Positions 52,704 through 60,949 of a DNA stretch of 64,000 nucleotides are shown piece by piece. This stretch comes from an uncultured Bacteroidales bacterium. Lineage in GTDB: Bacteria > Bacteroidota > Bacteroidia > Bacteroidales > Paludibacteraceae. Within the stretch, counting starts at the first letter, position 1. Each line of letters begins with the position of its first letter. The notes beneath the pieces are model-generated. The model saw only the letters and a program-made list of their open reading frames with translations, was not told where the DNA came from and did no database searches. The stretch spans positions 51,620-115,619 of the forward strand of contig ONWR01000010.1 of assembly GCA_900321605.1 (NCBI GenBank). The letters are read 5' to 3'. The position numbers and the translations under genes are program-made.

Positions 52704-54011
52704 ATGGCTACATTTGTAATAGAAGGCGGACATAAATTACATGGATCTATCACTCCGCAAGGCGCTAAGAATGAGGCGCTTCAAGTGCTCTGCGCTGTTC
52801 TGTTGACCCAAGAGACGGTCGTGATTGATAATCTCCCGAATATATTGGATGTGAACAATCTGATTGATTTGCTCGCATCTATTGGCGTGACGGTGGAGAA
52901 GCTGTCCAAAGGCAAGTTCGCTTTCACAGCGGCTAATCTCGACACAGCGTACCTGCGGAGTGCGGATTTCCTCAAGAAATGCAATAAACTCCGTGGCTCG
53001 GTCATGCTCATTGGCCCGCTTTTGGCGCGTCTGGGCGAAGTAACGTACGCCAAGCCCGGTGGAGATAAAATCGGTCGTCGGCGTTTGGACACGCATTTCC
53101 AAGGAATGGTGAACCTCGGCGCGACATTCACGTACGACCAAGACTTGCTCGCTTATCGTTTTGACGGTAAGCACCTCAAAGGCGCGTATATGCTCTTGGA
53201 CGAAGCGTCTGTCACCGGAACAGCAAACATCATTATGGCGTCTGTCCTTGCCGAAGGAACCACTACCATCTACAATGCAGCCTGCGAACCGTACGTGCAG
53301 CAACTTTGCCGTCTCTTGAATAACATGGGCGCGAAGATCAGCGGAGTGGGTTCAAACCTGCTGACCATCGAAGGCGTGAAATCGCTTCACGGCGCGCAGC
53401 ATAAACTCCTGCCGGATATGATTGAAGTCGGTTCGTTTATCGGCATGGCTGCTATCACCGGTTCTGAACTGCGTATCAAAGAAGCGGGAATAAAAGACCT
53501 TGGAATCATTCCCGATGCTTTCCGTCGTTTGGGTATCCGCATTGAGGAAGAAGGAGACGATCTAGTTATTCCGGCGCAAGAGCACTATCAGATTGAATCG
53601 TTCCTCGATGGCTCTATTCTTACGGTTGCCGATGCCCCGTGGCCGGGTCTGACGCCGGACTTGCTGTCTGTCCTTCTCGTGGTAGCCACACAGGCAAAAG
53701 GCTCTGTGCTCATTCACCAGAAGATGTTCGAATCCCGTCTTTTCTTTGTGGATAAACTGATTGATATGGGCGCGCAGATCATCCTCTGTGATCCTCACCG
53801 CGCAGTAGTCGTCGGCCACGACCATACCCGCCAGCTCAAACGCAATAACATGACTTCTCCCGACATCCGTGCGGGTATTGCTATGCTCATTGCCGCCATG
53901 TCTGCAGAAGGCACAAGTCGCATCGACCACATCGACCAGATCGACCGTGGTTATGAAGACATCGAAAACCGCCTCAACGCCCTCGGTGCTTGCATAAGGA
54001 GAGAGGAGTAA
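52704..54011 (+). CDS. murA: UDP-N-acetylglucosamine 1-carboxyvinyltransferase
   Basis: First committed step of peptidoglycan synthesis: transfer of enolpyruvate from PEP to UDP-GlcNAc. ATG at 52704 chosen over the TTG in the repeat. TPQGAKNEALQVLCAVLLTQ, LRGSVMLIGPLLARLGEVTY, KPGGDKIGRRRLDTHFQGMV, EASVTGTANIIMASVLAEGT, DMIEVGSFIGMAAI and PWPGLTPDLLSVLLVVATQA. Asp121 occupies the position of the fosfomycin-target cysteine (Cys115 in E. coli), so natural fosfomycin insensitivity is predicted. 435 residues. MurB and MurA adjacent suits a cell-wall operon. Confidence 0.96.
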   Translation: MATFVIEGGHKLHGSITPQGAKNEALQVLCAVLLTQETVVIDNLPNILDVNNLIDLLASIGVTVEKLSKGKFAFTAANLDTAYLRSADFLKKCNKLRGSVMLIGPLLARLGEVTYAKPGGDKIGRRRLDTHFQGMVNLGATFTYDQDLLAYRFDGKHLKGAYMLLDEASVTGTANIIMASVLAEGTTTIYNAACEPYVQQLCRLLNNMGAKISGVGSNLLTIEGVKSLHGAQHKLLPDMIEVGSFIGMAAITGSELRIKEAGIKDLGIIPDAFRRLGIRIEEEGDDLVIPAQEHYQIESFLDGSILTVADAPWPGLTPDLLSVLLVVATQAKGSVLIHQKMFESRLFFVDKLIDMGAQIILCDPHRAVVVGHDHTRQLKRNNMTSPDIRAGIAMLIAAMSAEGTSRIDHIDQIDRGYEDIENRLNALGACIRREE

Positions 54012-54050
54012 TTGTAGTGTGCAAATTTTGCATATAACAAGAAAATAAGA

Positions 54051-55037
54051 ATGAACGAAAAACCCATTGAAAATAGAGGTGAGATTATCATCTATCGTGC
54101 GGAAGACAACACGGTACAACTCGATGTGCGCATGGAGAACGAAACCGTGTGGCTGTCCGCCGCGCAGATGGCTCAATTGTTTGGCAAGGAAGAATCAAAC
54201 ATTCGCCGTCATATAATTAATGTTTTCCGCGACGAAGAAGTAGAGCGCGAGAATAACGTGCATTTTTTACACGTTAATGGGGTTAAGAAGCCTGTCCCAT
54301 TTTACTCGTTAGATGTAATCCTTTCTATTGGATACCGCGTTAACTCCAAGCGTGCTATCGCTTTCCGACAGTGGTCAACAAAGATTCTAAAAGAATTTAT
54401 TGTCAAAGGCTACGCCATCAACGAAAAGATTCGTCGTGAGCAGTTGTCGGATTTGCGGCAGTTGGTTCAGATTGTGGGTCGAACGGTACAAAGCAAAGCA
54501 GTAGAGAGTGAGGATGAGACGCAAGCTATTTTTGATGTCGTCTTGGATTACACGTACGCATTGGACACGCTCGATAATTATGATTACGAGCGTCTGACCG
54601 TCAAAGAGACCACGCCCGAAGAACGATTCCATGCGACATACGAGAATGCTATGCAAACGATTAGTGCGTTGCGTGAGAAATTCGGCGGTAGTACGTTGTT
54701 CGGAAACGAAAAAGACGATTCGTTCAAAAGCAGTATAGGTCAGATTTATCAGACCTTTGGAGGCAAAGATCTCTATCCGAGTGTGGAGGAGAAAGCGGCG
54801 ATGTTGTTGTATTTAGTGACAAAGAACCATTCATTCTCTGACGGCAACAAACGCATTGCAGCAACTTTGTTCCTCTGGTTCTTGAACAACAACGGCATCC
54901 TCTATCGCGAAGATGGCACCAAGCGTTTGGCTGATAACACCCTTGTCGCACTAACCCTTATGATTGCCGAGAGTCGTACAGAAGAAAAAGACACCATGGT
55001 CAAAGTAGTGGTAAACCTGATAAACCAAAAGAACTAA
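54051..55037 (+). CDS. RhuM-like protein with C-terminal Fic/Doc domain
   Basis: 328 residues. N-terminal RhuM (virulence protein) domain: ETVWLSAAQMAQLFGKEESN and IRRHIINVFRDEE with NNVHFLHVNG, then FYSLDVILSIGYRVNSKRAI and RQWSTKILKEFIVKGYAINE. The C-terminal Fic/Doc domain has NHSFSDGNKRIAATLFLWFL, with His260 and the Asn-Lys-Arg ending of the Doc class (not Gly-Arg). Doc-type proteins phosphorylate or AMPylate translation factors and act as toxins. No Phd-like antitoxin ORF is adjacent, so it may self-inhibit or act as a regulator. Such genes are mobile in Bacteroidales. Confidence 0.92.
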   Translation: MNEKPIENRGEIIIYRAEDNTVQLDVRMENETVWLSAAQMAQLFGKEESNIRRHIINVFRDEEVERENNVHFLHVNGVKKPVPFYSLDVILSIGYRVNSKRAIAFRQWSTKILKEFIVKGYAINEKIRREQLSDLRQLVQIVGRTVQSKAVESEDETQAIFDVVLDYTYALDTLDNYDYERLTVKETTPEERFHATYENAMQTISALREKFGGSTLFGNEKDDSFKSSIGQIYQTFGGKDLYPSVEEKAAMLLYLVTKNHSFSDGNKRIAATLFLWFLNNNGILYREDGTKRLADNTLVALTLMIAESRTEEKDTMVKVVVNLINQKN

Positions 55038-55060
55038 AACTATAAAAACAACACTCGATA

Positions 55061-55981
55061 ATGAGAAAACTATATTCAATATTGAGAGGATTTTTTGCAA
55101 TAATAGGCATTTTGTCTTCTGTGGCAATAATACTATTCTGGGCAAAAAAGGATGACTTTACTATTTCTGTTGATAGTTTGTATAGTCTGTACGAGCAACG
55201 CGTAGACACTCTTCGTGCGGCTGGAAGTTTCGAACCGGACACAGCAAACTTCTCATTTACTATCATTCAAGACACTTTGCAAGCAAAGAAAATCAAAGAA
55301 TATTTCTGTTTGGACACTCTTTATTCAGAGTCCGATGACACTTGGACAAAAGCGCTTGCAATTGGCAATTTTGTTGCAACCAATATCCCTCACGCTAATC
55401 AGACTAAATGGCCCGAACAAAAGAATGCTATCGGTCTTTGGGAATACACTAGGGATGTAGAGCCGGCTTTCAATTGTCGCTTGCATAGTATTCTGACGTT
55501 TGAGTTGTTGTTAGCAGCCGATATTCCTGCACGTTTTGTAACTTGTTTGCCGCAAGATAAAGATGATAACGATTGCCATGTCGTCAATGAAGTTTGGCTC
55601 CCCGAAAAGCAAAAATGGGTCATGTTAGATACCGATATGGGAGGACATTATGTGACGGACAAACAAGGTAATCTGCTGTCTTTGAGAGAGATAAGAGAAC
55701 ACTATGTAGGTGGAAAGAAAATGCTTATGTATCCCGAGTTTAAGAACGGCAGCAACAAGATGAATTATTACTACGCTTATTTGGCGAAGGATACCTATTG
55801 GTTCCAATGTTGGGGAACAATGTCCTATTTTCAAGAAGAATGGAATAAAGAAGATGTTGTCCGCAATAGTTATATTGTCCTTGTCCCGAAAGGCTTTGAA
55901 CCGTTTAACATCGGAGGAGGCAACACTATTACGACAAACGCAGATCTCTTCTGGTCAGAGCCTAAAATATTGCTGAAATAA
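55061..55981 (+). CDS. Membrane-anchored transglutaminase-like protein
   Basis: 306 residues with an N-terminal signal anchor (GFFAIIGILSSVAIILFWA). The papain-like core has Cys in AFNCRLHSILTFELLLAADI, His in DCHVVNEVWLPEKQKW and Asp in VMLDTDMGGHYV, the usual transglutaminase-superfamily triad. Likely faces the periplasm and acts as a peptidase or amidase; substrate unknown. 23 bases after the Fic gene, with no separate promoter seen. Codon use is AT-richer than in murA. Confidence 0.78.
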   Translation: MRKLYSILRGFFAIIGILSSVAIILFWAKKDDFTISVDSLYSLYEQRVDTLRAAGSFEPDTANFSFTIIQDTLQAKKIKEYFCLDTLYSESDDTWTKALAIGNFVATNIPHANQTKWPEQKNAIGLWEYTRDVEPAFNCRLHSILTFELLLAADIPARFVTCLPQDKDDNDCHVVNEVWLPEKQKWVMLDTDMGGHYVTDKQGNLLSLREIREHYVGGKKMLMYPEFKNGSNKMNYYYAYLAKDTYWFQCWGTMSYFQEEWNKEDVVRNSYIVLVPKGFEPFNIGGGNTITTNADLFWSEPKILLK

Positions 55982-56101
55982 TGTACATTAAATGAAAGCG
56001 AAGTGGGTGAATATAGTGGATAGTTTTCAAAACCTCAATCATAAAACAGACGATTCAAAATAGATAAAACCATTAAAGTAAATAATCCCATTTACCTTCT
56101 T

Positions 56102-56134
56102 GACACGGCAAAAACACGGCAACGACACGGCATC
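56102..56134. repeat. 11-base tandem repeat (gacacggcaac)
   Basis: Three consecutive 11-base units (gacacggcaaa, aacacggcaac, gacacggcatc) in the 210-base gap before the next gene. The rest of this gap is AT-rich with no recognised signal. Confidence 0.88.
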
Positions 56135-56191
56135 GACCTATAGGGTCAATACAAGGTAAGTATAATAATCAACTAAAATTTTAAAACGAAA

Positions 56192-56530
56192 ATGGCGCAA
56201 GCAGAATTAAATATAACTATTGACAAACTATCTGGTAAGATCTACGGAAACAGCGATGTGTATATTGCGAATCGTAACGGAAAAACGGTTATAAGTCATT
56301 ATCCCAAACATCGTGATCCGAATTCACTCACGCCACATCAGCGTGACCTGAACACTTCTTTTGCCCAAATATCCAAGCAGGCAAAACTCGAACTCACAGA
56401 TCCCGAAAAACGTGCCACTTGGCAGCAGCGTTACGACGAATACAAAGCCAATTATAAACCATCGGAAAAATACTATTTTACCCTCCGTGGATTTGTAATA
56501 GCGCAACTCTCAAAACAAATCAGCAAATGA
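56192..56530 (+). CDS. Small hypothetical protein
   Basis: 112 residues, no signal peptide. Begins LNITIDKLSGKIYGNSDVYI; the middle is polar and helical (LTDPEKRATWQQRYDEYKAN) and the end is aromatic (YYFTLRGFVIAQLSKQ). I recognise no family. Its stop overlaps the dsbD start by four bases (ATGA), which supports real translation. Confidence 0.6.
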   Translation: MAQAELNITIDKLSGKIYGNSDVYIANRNGKTVISHYPKHRDPNSLTPHQRDLNTSFAQISKQAKLELTDPEKRATWQQRYDEYKANYKPSEKYYFTLRGFVIAQLSKQISK

Positions 56531-58158
56531 AAAGAATATTATTTATCTTATTTGTGTGCTTGCCTTTATATGTGGCAGCGCAGATGGTACAACCTGTTCA
56601 CTGGAGTGGAGAAGATAGAGGGGATAGCGTGCGGATACGGGCGACAGTGGACGAGGGATGGCATATGAGCATTCTCGAAATGGGAGAGTTCATGTTTACA
56701 CAGGAATACAAGGATTCCTTTGTGATGACTGTCGCTAAAACGGAAATGGCGCCTATTCGGTTTAACGCGTGCAACGATGTGATGTGTACTGCGCCGGAAG
56801 TGTGGAGCTATGAGGAGAAAACCCATCTCCAGCCCTCCCCACAAGGGAGGGAGAATATTTCCGCGGGGGAAGATGGTTGCACAGACTCAGTTACTGGTAA
56901 TAGATCTCTTTGGCTTATCTTCCTGTTGGGATTATTGGGAGGATTGTTGGCAATCTTCACGCCTTGCGTGTGGCCGATTATTCCGATGACGGTGAGCTTC
57001 TTCTTGAAGAAAGGCGGCGGACTGAAGGATGCTGTTCTTTATGGGCTGAGTATCGTGATCCTTTATGTGGGATTAGGATTGTTGGTGACGATTCTCTTTG
57101 GCGCTTCGGCGCTTAACGAGATGAGTACCAACGCGGTAGTGAATATTGTGTTCTTCCTGATCTTGGTGATTTTTGCCCTTTCGTTCTTCGGATTGTTCGA
57201 AATCACTTTGCCGGACAGCTGGTCCACCGCATTGGACAGCAAAGCGCGGAGTACAGGCGGTTTCCTGAGTATTCTGCTGATGGCGTTTACGTTAGTGATA
57301 GTCTCTTTCTCCTGTACGGGACCAATTATTGGCACGCTGTTGGTAGAAGCGGCAGGAAAGTCTTTATTGGCTCCGGCTATAGGAATGTTGGGCTTTGCGA
57401 TTGCGCTCGCTTTGCCTTTCTCGCTGTTTGCTATGTTCCCTCAGTGGCTCAAACAGGCTCCTAAGTCAGGTGACTGGATGACGAGTTTCAAAGTGGTGTT
57501 GGCGTTCCTTGAGTTGGCGCTTTCGCTGAAGTTCCTGAGTGTGGCAGACATGGCATATGGGTGGGGTATATTGCCGAGATGGCTCTTTATTGCGATATGG
57601 ATCGTTTGCTTCCTGGGCATAGGAATCTATCTTATATGGGATATATGGAGCGTATCGACCCCACGTAAAATCATCCGTGCGATCGTGATCATCCCATCCC
57701 TGGCCTTTGCGTTTTACCTGGCACCGGGTCTTCGCGGCGCGCCGGTAAAAGCGATCAGCGCTTTTGCGCCTCCTATGGAGATTGAAGGGCGCGTCGTCTT
57801 TAACGATTATGAAGAGGGAATGGCTTATGCTCGTCAGACAGGCAAACCGGTGCTCATCGATTTTACCGGTTATGGATGTGTGAACTGCCGTAAGATGGAA
57901 GCGTTTGTGTTGGATGACGACAGTGTCAAAGCACGGTTAAAGAACTATGTCTTCATTGAACTGTATGTAGATGATCGTTTGGACAGAGACCATGACGGCG
58001 AGAGTGAAGGAACAGAGAACAGCCGTTTGCAGCGTGAGCGTTTTGGTTCGAACGCTCAGCCGTACTTCGTTCAACTCGACCCACAAGGAAATCAGGTAGC
58101 CGAGCCGATGGCGTTTACCACCGACCCGATGGAGTTTATCGAATGGCTGAGATATTAA
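56527..58158 (+). CDS. dsbD: Thiol:disulfide interchange protein DsbD-like
   Basis: Moves electrons from cytosolic thioredoxin across the inner membrane to periplasmic thiols. Signal peptide, a short DsbC/D-binding-type N-domain (20-95), then eight helices with the redox cysteines in FTPCVWPIIPMTVSFF and VSFSCTGPIIGTLLVEAAGK. The C-terminal thioredoxin domain has IDFTGYGCVNCRKMEAFVL (CVNC). 543 residues. The N-domain and first helix are joined by an unusual segment (LQPSPQGRENI) encoded by a palindromic repeat at 56822-56853. ATGA overlap with the gene before. Confidence 0.93.
   Translation: MKRILFILFVCLPLYVAAQMVQPVHWSGEDRGDSVRIRATVDEGWHMSILEMGEFMFTQEYKDSFVMTVAKTEMAPIRFNACNDVMCTAPEVWSYEEKTHLQPSPQGRENISAGEDGCTDSVTGNRSLWLIFLLGLLGGLLAIFTPCVWPIIPMTVSFFLKKGGGLKDAVLYGLSIVILYVGLGLLVTILFGASALNEMSTNAVVNIVFFLILVIFALSFFGLFEITLPDSWSTALDSKARSTGGFLSILLMAFTLVIVSFSCTGPIIGTLLVEAAGKSLLAPAIGMLGFAIALALPFSLFAMFPQWLKQAPKSGDWMTSFKVVLAFLELALSLKFLSVADMAYGWGILPRWLFIAIWIVCFLGIGIYLIWDIWSVSTPRKIIRAIVIIPSLAFAFYLAPGLRGAPVKAISAFAPPMEIEGRVVFNDYEEGMAYARQTGKPVLIDFTGYGCVNCRKMEAFVLDDDSVKARLKNYVFIELYVDDRLDRDHDGESEGTENSRLQRERFGSNAQPYFVQLDPQGNQVAEPMAFTTDPMEFIEWLRY
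56822..56853. repeat. GC-rich palindromic element, in frame in dsbD
   Basis: About 32 bases, arms CCCTCCC and GGGAGGG around a short loop. It encodes THLQPSPQGREN in the linker before the first membrane helix. Best match is the reverse complement of the murB copy, with only four differences over 32 positions by eye. Confidence 0.88.
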
Positions 58159-58162
58159 GATG

Positions 58163-58193
58163 AGTAAAAAGTAAAAAGTCGAAAGTAAAAAGC
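58163..58193. repeat. Degenerate tandem repeat (agtaaaa)
   Basis: Units near agtaaaa/aagtcga fill the gap between dsbD and rlmB. Less regular than the other arrays. Confidence 0.65.
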
Positions 58194-58199
58194 TATATT

Positions 58200-59033
58200 A
58201 TGATAAAGAAAAGTTACAACCCCAATTTCAATCACGAGTATCGCGATGAGATTAAACGCGAGCACACGAAACGAACGTACGACACCAAGCGTCCGCCGGA
58301 GAAAGAGATGATTTTCGGTGTGCGCGCTGTGATGGAAGCGATTGACGCAGGCAAGGTGCTCGATAAAGTGCTGGTACGTCGCGATATGAGTTCGGCTATC
58401 GGCAGAGAGTTGCTGATTAAGTTAGAAGGAACAGGTACGCAGATCCAACGTGTGCCGCTGGAGAAACTGAATCAGTTCACGGACAAGAACCACCAAGGCG
58501 TGATTGCTTTCCTGAGTCCGATAGAGTTCACGCCGTTGGACAGTTTGGTTCAGAGCCTCTATGATGAAGGCAAGACACCGTTGCTAATGATGTTAGACGG
58601 TGTGACCGATGTGCGCAATTTCGGAGCTATCGCTCGTACGTGTGTGTGCGCCGGTGTTCACGCGCTTATCATCGGTACGCGCGGAAGCGCAGCTATCAAC
58701 GGCGATGCAGTCAAAGCCTCTGCCGGTGCGCTGCATAGTTTGCCTATTTGCAAGGTGGAGAACCTTCAGAATGCACTACAATACCTGCAAGAAAGTGGTC
58801 TTCGCATCGTAGCAGCTACCGAACATACAGACCGTAACTATACGGAAGTGGACATGACCGTTCCGACCTGTATCGTTATGGGAAGTGAGGAGAAAGGTAT
58901 CTACGAGGAGAACCTCAAACTGTGTACGGATCAGGTGAGACTGCCGATGACGGGTGTTATTGAGAGCCTCAATGTGAGCGTGGCAGCGGGTGTGTTTATC
59001 TATGAGGCGGTTAGACAAAGGAGCGCTAAATAG
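58200..59033 (+). CDS. rlmB: TrmH-family 23S rRNA 2'-O-methyltransferase RlmB-like
   Basis: SPOUT-class methyltransferase for a 2'-O-ribose methyl on 23S rRNA (G2251 in E. coli). The N-terminal substrate-binding domain begins MIFGVRAVMEAIDAGKVL. The SPOUT core has DGVTDVRNFGAIARTC, GDAVKASAGALHSLPICKV, CIVMGSEEKGIYEENL and RLPMTGVIESLNVSVAAGVF, all SpoU motifs. A basic N-terminal tail of about 36 residues precedes the domain. 277 residues. The next gene starts seven bases after the stop. Confidence 0.94.
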   Translation: MIKKSYNPNFNHEYRDEIKREHTKRTYDTKRPPEKEMIFGVRAVMEAIDAGKVLDKVLVRRDMSSAIGRELLIKLEGTGTQIQRVPLEKLNQFTDKNHQGVIAFLSPIEFTPLDSLVQSLYDEGKTPLLMMLDGVTDVRNFGAIARTCVCAGVHALIIGTRGSAAINGDAVKASAGALHSLPICKVENLQNALQYLQESGLRIVAATEHTDRNYTEVDMTVPTCIVMGSEEKGIYEENLKLCTDQVRLPMTGVIESLNVSVAAGVFIYEAVRQRSAK

Positions 59034-59040
59034 AAGGAAG

Positions 59041-60213
59041 ATGAAGCGTCTGTTGTGGATAATAGGATTATGGATGAGTGTTTCTGCTGTAGCGCAGGAC
59101 ACGATTCCTATGTACCTGCATCCCGTGGACAGCGCTTATTTCTTGCCGATAGAGGAAGTGGCGATTCCGCCTATTCAGACTACCGAACGGCGTAAGAACT
59201 GGATCAACCGACTGTTAGATAGAGCCGATCGTTTCTTCATGAAGAACGTCAATCCGAACTATCTTATGCTGCCGCAACATCGTTTTCGCATAGCGATTAG
59301 CGGTGATTGGGGGAGTGTTTATACCTCGATGAAATGCAACGACATTCCTTATTACGAGAACGTCAATATGAGTTTTGGCTCCAATATAGCTCCTAAATTG
59401 GGACTCGTTTTCTCGTATCGGAATACGAATATCGGTTATTCGGTGGATCTGTTCCGCGGGTATTCGAACTTTAAGTTCTCTATTTTGCAGAATGGTTTTG
59501 GAATAGAGCTCTTTAGGCGTAAGACTACGTTCTCCGGAGGAGGTATTGAGTCTTCCGGAACAGGCGGCAAACTGGATGTGGGAAGCGGAGATATCTCTAC
59601 GACTACGTTCTTCCTTTCCGGCTATGTGGCGCTCAACCGGCGTAAGTTCTCTATGCCTGCGGCTTTCAATGCTTCGTTCATCCAGCGCAAGTCGGCAGGT
59701 TCTGCTCTTATCGTGGCGGATTTTATCTATTCCCGCATGGCGCTTTTGAGCGATGCGCTGGTCTCGCGAACAGGAGGCGTCAATGAGATGGAGCTTTACC
59801 AGATAGCTATCGGAGCCGGTTATGGGTATAACTACACGCCGAATAAAGGGAAGTTCCTCTTGCATGTCTCGGCGACACCGATGTTGGCTGTCTTGAACCG
59901 AATGATCATTACCGGCGACGACCGGATGTTCATGCCGGATGAAGCAGGTTATAACCTCATCTTGAGCCGTAAACTCAAACCGCAGTTCCCTGTTTATATT
60001 ACGGGACAAGCGAAAGTGGCGTTGGTATATAATATCTCGCCGCGGTTTGTGTTGGCATTTAATACCGTAGTGAATAATATCCGTTTTAAGGCAAAAGACA
60101 AGATGATTGCTACCGGTTCTACCAGCACGATTACCGATAATCCCAATATTCGAATGAGATTAATGACTTGGGACTGGAATGCCGTGCTTTATTTCGGAGT
60201 CCGGTTCCTGTAA
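59041..60213 (+). CDS. DUF4421-family outer membrane protein
   Basis: About 390 residues. The start is at ATG 59041, which gives the signal peptide LLWIIGLWMSVSAVAQD; the longer frame overlaps rlmB. After a periplasmic leader (WINRLLDRADRFFMKNVNPN) the rest is amphipathic beta-strand (KLGLVFSYRNTNIGYSVDLF; FLSGYVALNRRKFSMPAAF), ending LYFGVRFL with a terminal hydrophobic residue, as in barrels. It matches the Bacteroidota DUF4421 family from memory. Function unknown. Confidence 0.8.
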   Translation: MKRLLWIIGLWMSVSAVAQDTIPMYLHPVDSAYFLPIEEVAIPPIQTTERRKNWINRLLDRADRFFMKNVNPNYLMLPQHRFRIAISGDWGSVYTSMKCNDIPYYENVNMSFGSNIAPKLGLVFSYRNTNIGYSVDLFRGYSNFKFSILQNGFGIELFRRKTTFSGGGIESSGTGGKLDVGSGDISTTTFFLSGYVALNRRKFSMPAAFNASFIQRKSAGSALIVADFIYSRMALLSDALVSRTGGVNEMELYQIAIGAGYGYNYTPNKGKFLLHVSATPMLAVLNRMIITGDDRMFMPDEAGYNLILSRKLKPQFPVYITGQAKVALVYNISPRFVLAFNTVVNNIRFKAKDKMIATGSTSTITDNPNIRMRLMTWDWNAVLYFGVRFL

Positions 60214-60241
60214 ATGGTAAATGAGAAAATGAGAAAATGTC

Positions 60242-60949
60242 ATGACCGTTTTATACGAAGATAACCATATTATAGCCGTCAACAAGACCTGCAACGAGAT
60301 TGTGCAGGGCGATAAGACGGGTGACACGCCGCTGAGTGAGACGGTGAAGGCGTATATCAAGGACAAGTATAACAAGCCCGGTGAGGTGTTCCTCGGTGTG
60401 ACGCATCGTCTGGATAGACCGACGAGCGGAGTAGTGCTTTTTGCAAGGACCAGCAAGGCGTTGACGAGGCTTAATGAGATGTTTCGGACGAATGTACAAG
60501 GGGACAAGGTACAAGGTACAAAGTCCATTCGGAAGACCTATTGGGCAATCGTGCAGGGGGCACCGAAAGTGCCGGAAGCACGGTTGGAGAATTGGCTCGT
60601 GCGTAATGAAGCGCAGAACAAGAGTTATATCGCCAAACCGGGCGCCAAAGAGGCAAAACAGGCTATCTTGACCTATAAGACGCTTGTTAAGGGCGAACAC
60701 TATACGCTTTTGGAAGTGAACTTAGAGACCGGACGGCATCATCAGATCCGTTGCCAACTGGCGGCTATCGGTTGTCCGATAAAAGGTGATCTCAAGTATG
60801 GCGCCAAGCGTTCTAATCCCGATGGGGGTATTTGTTTGCACGCCCGTAAAATAGAATTTATTCATCCTGTAAAAAAAGAAAACATATGTATTACAGCATC
60901 CGTTCCAAACGATTCCTTGTGGCAGCAATTTGCTGCTTTGGTTCATTAG
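60242..60949 (+). CDS. RluA-family pseudouridine synthase
   Basis: Converts specific uridines in rRNA or tRNA to pseudouridine. VLYEDNHIIAVNKTCNEIVQ, catalytic Asp in VTHRLDRPTSGVVLFARTSK and LLEVNLETGRHHQIRCQLAA, then GCPIKGDLKYGAK. 235 residues, catalytic domain only, with no S4 domain. The loop after RLNEMFRTN contains VQGDKVQGTKS, encoded by a 7-base tandem repeat (60494-60523). The last 64 bases overlap the pectate lyase start. Confidence 0.94.
   Translation: MTVLYEDNHIIAVNKTCNEIVQGDKTGDTPLSETVKAYIKDKYNKPGEVFLGVTHRLDRPTSGVVLFARTSKALTRLNEMFRTNVQGDKVQGTKSIRKTYWAIVQGAPKVPEARLENWLVRNEAQNKSYIAKPGAKEAKQAILTYKTLVKGEHYTLLEVNLETGRHHQIRCQLAAIGCPIKGDLKYGAKRSNPDGGICLHARKIEFIHPVKKENICITASVPNDSLWQQFAALVH
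60494..60523. repeat. 7-base tandem repeat inside the RluA-type gene (gtacaag)
   Basis: gtacaag, gggacaag, gtacaag, gtacaaa: encodes the additional VQGDKVQGTK loop. Related to the acaatgt and cgatgta arrays through a shared gtaca core. Confidence 0.8.

Noticed and set aside
53725-53745. GTTCGAATCCC resembles a tRNA T-loop
   Set aside because: It lies in frame inside murA, with no acceptor stem, anticodon arm or cloverleaf around it.
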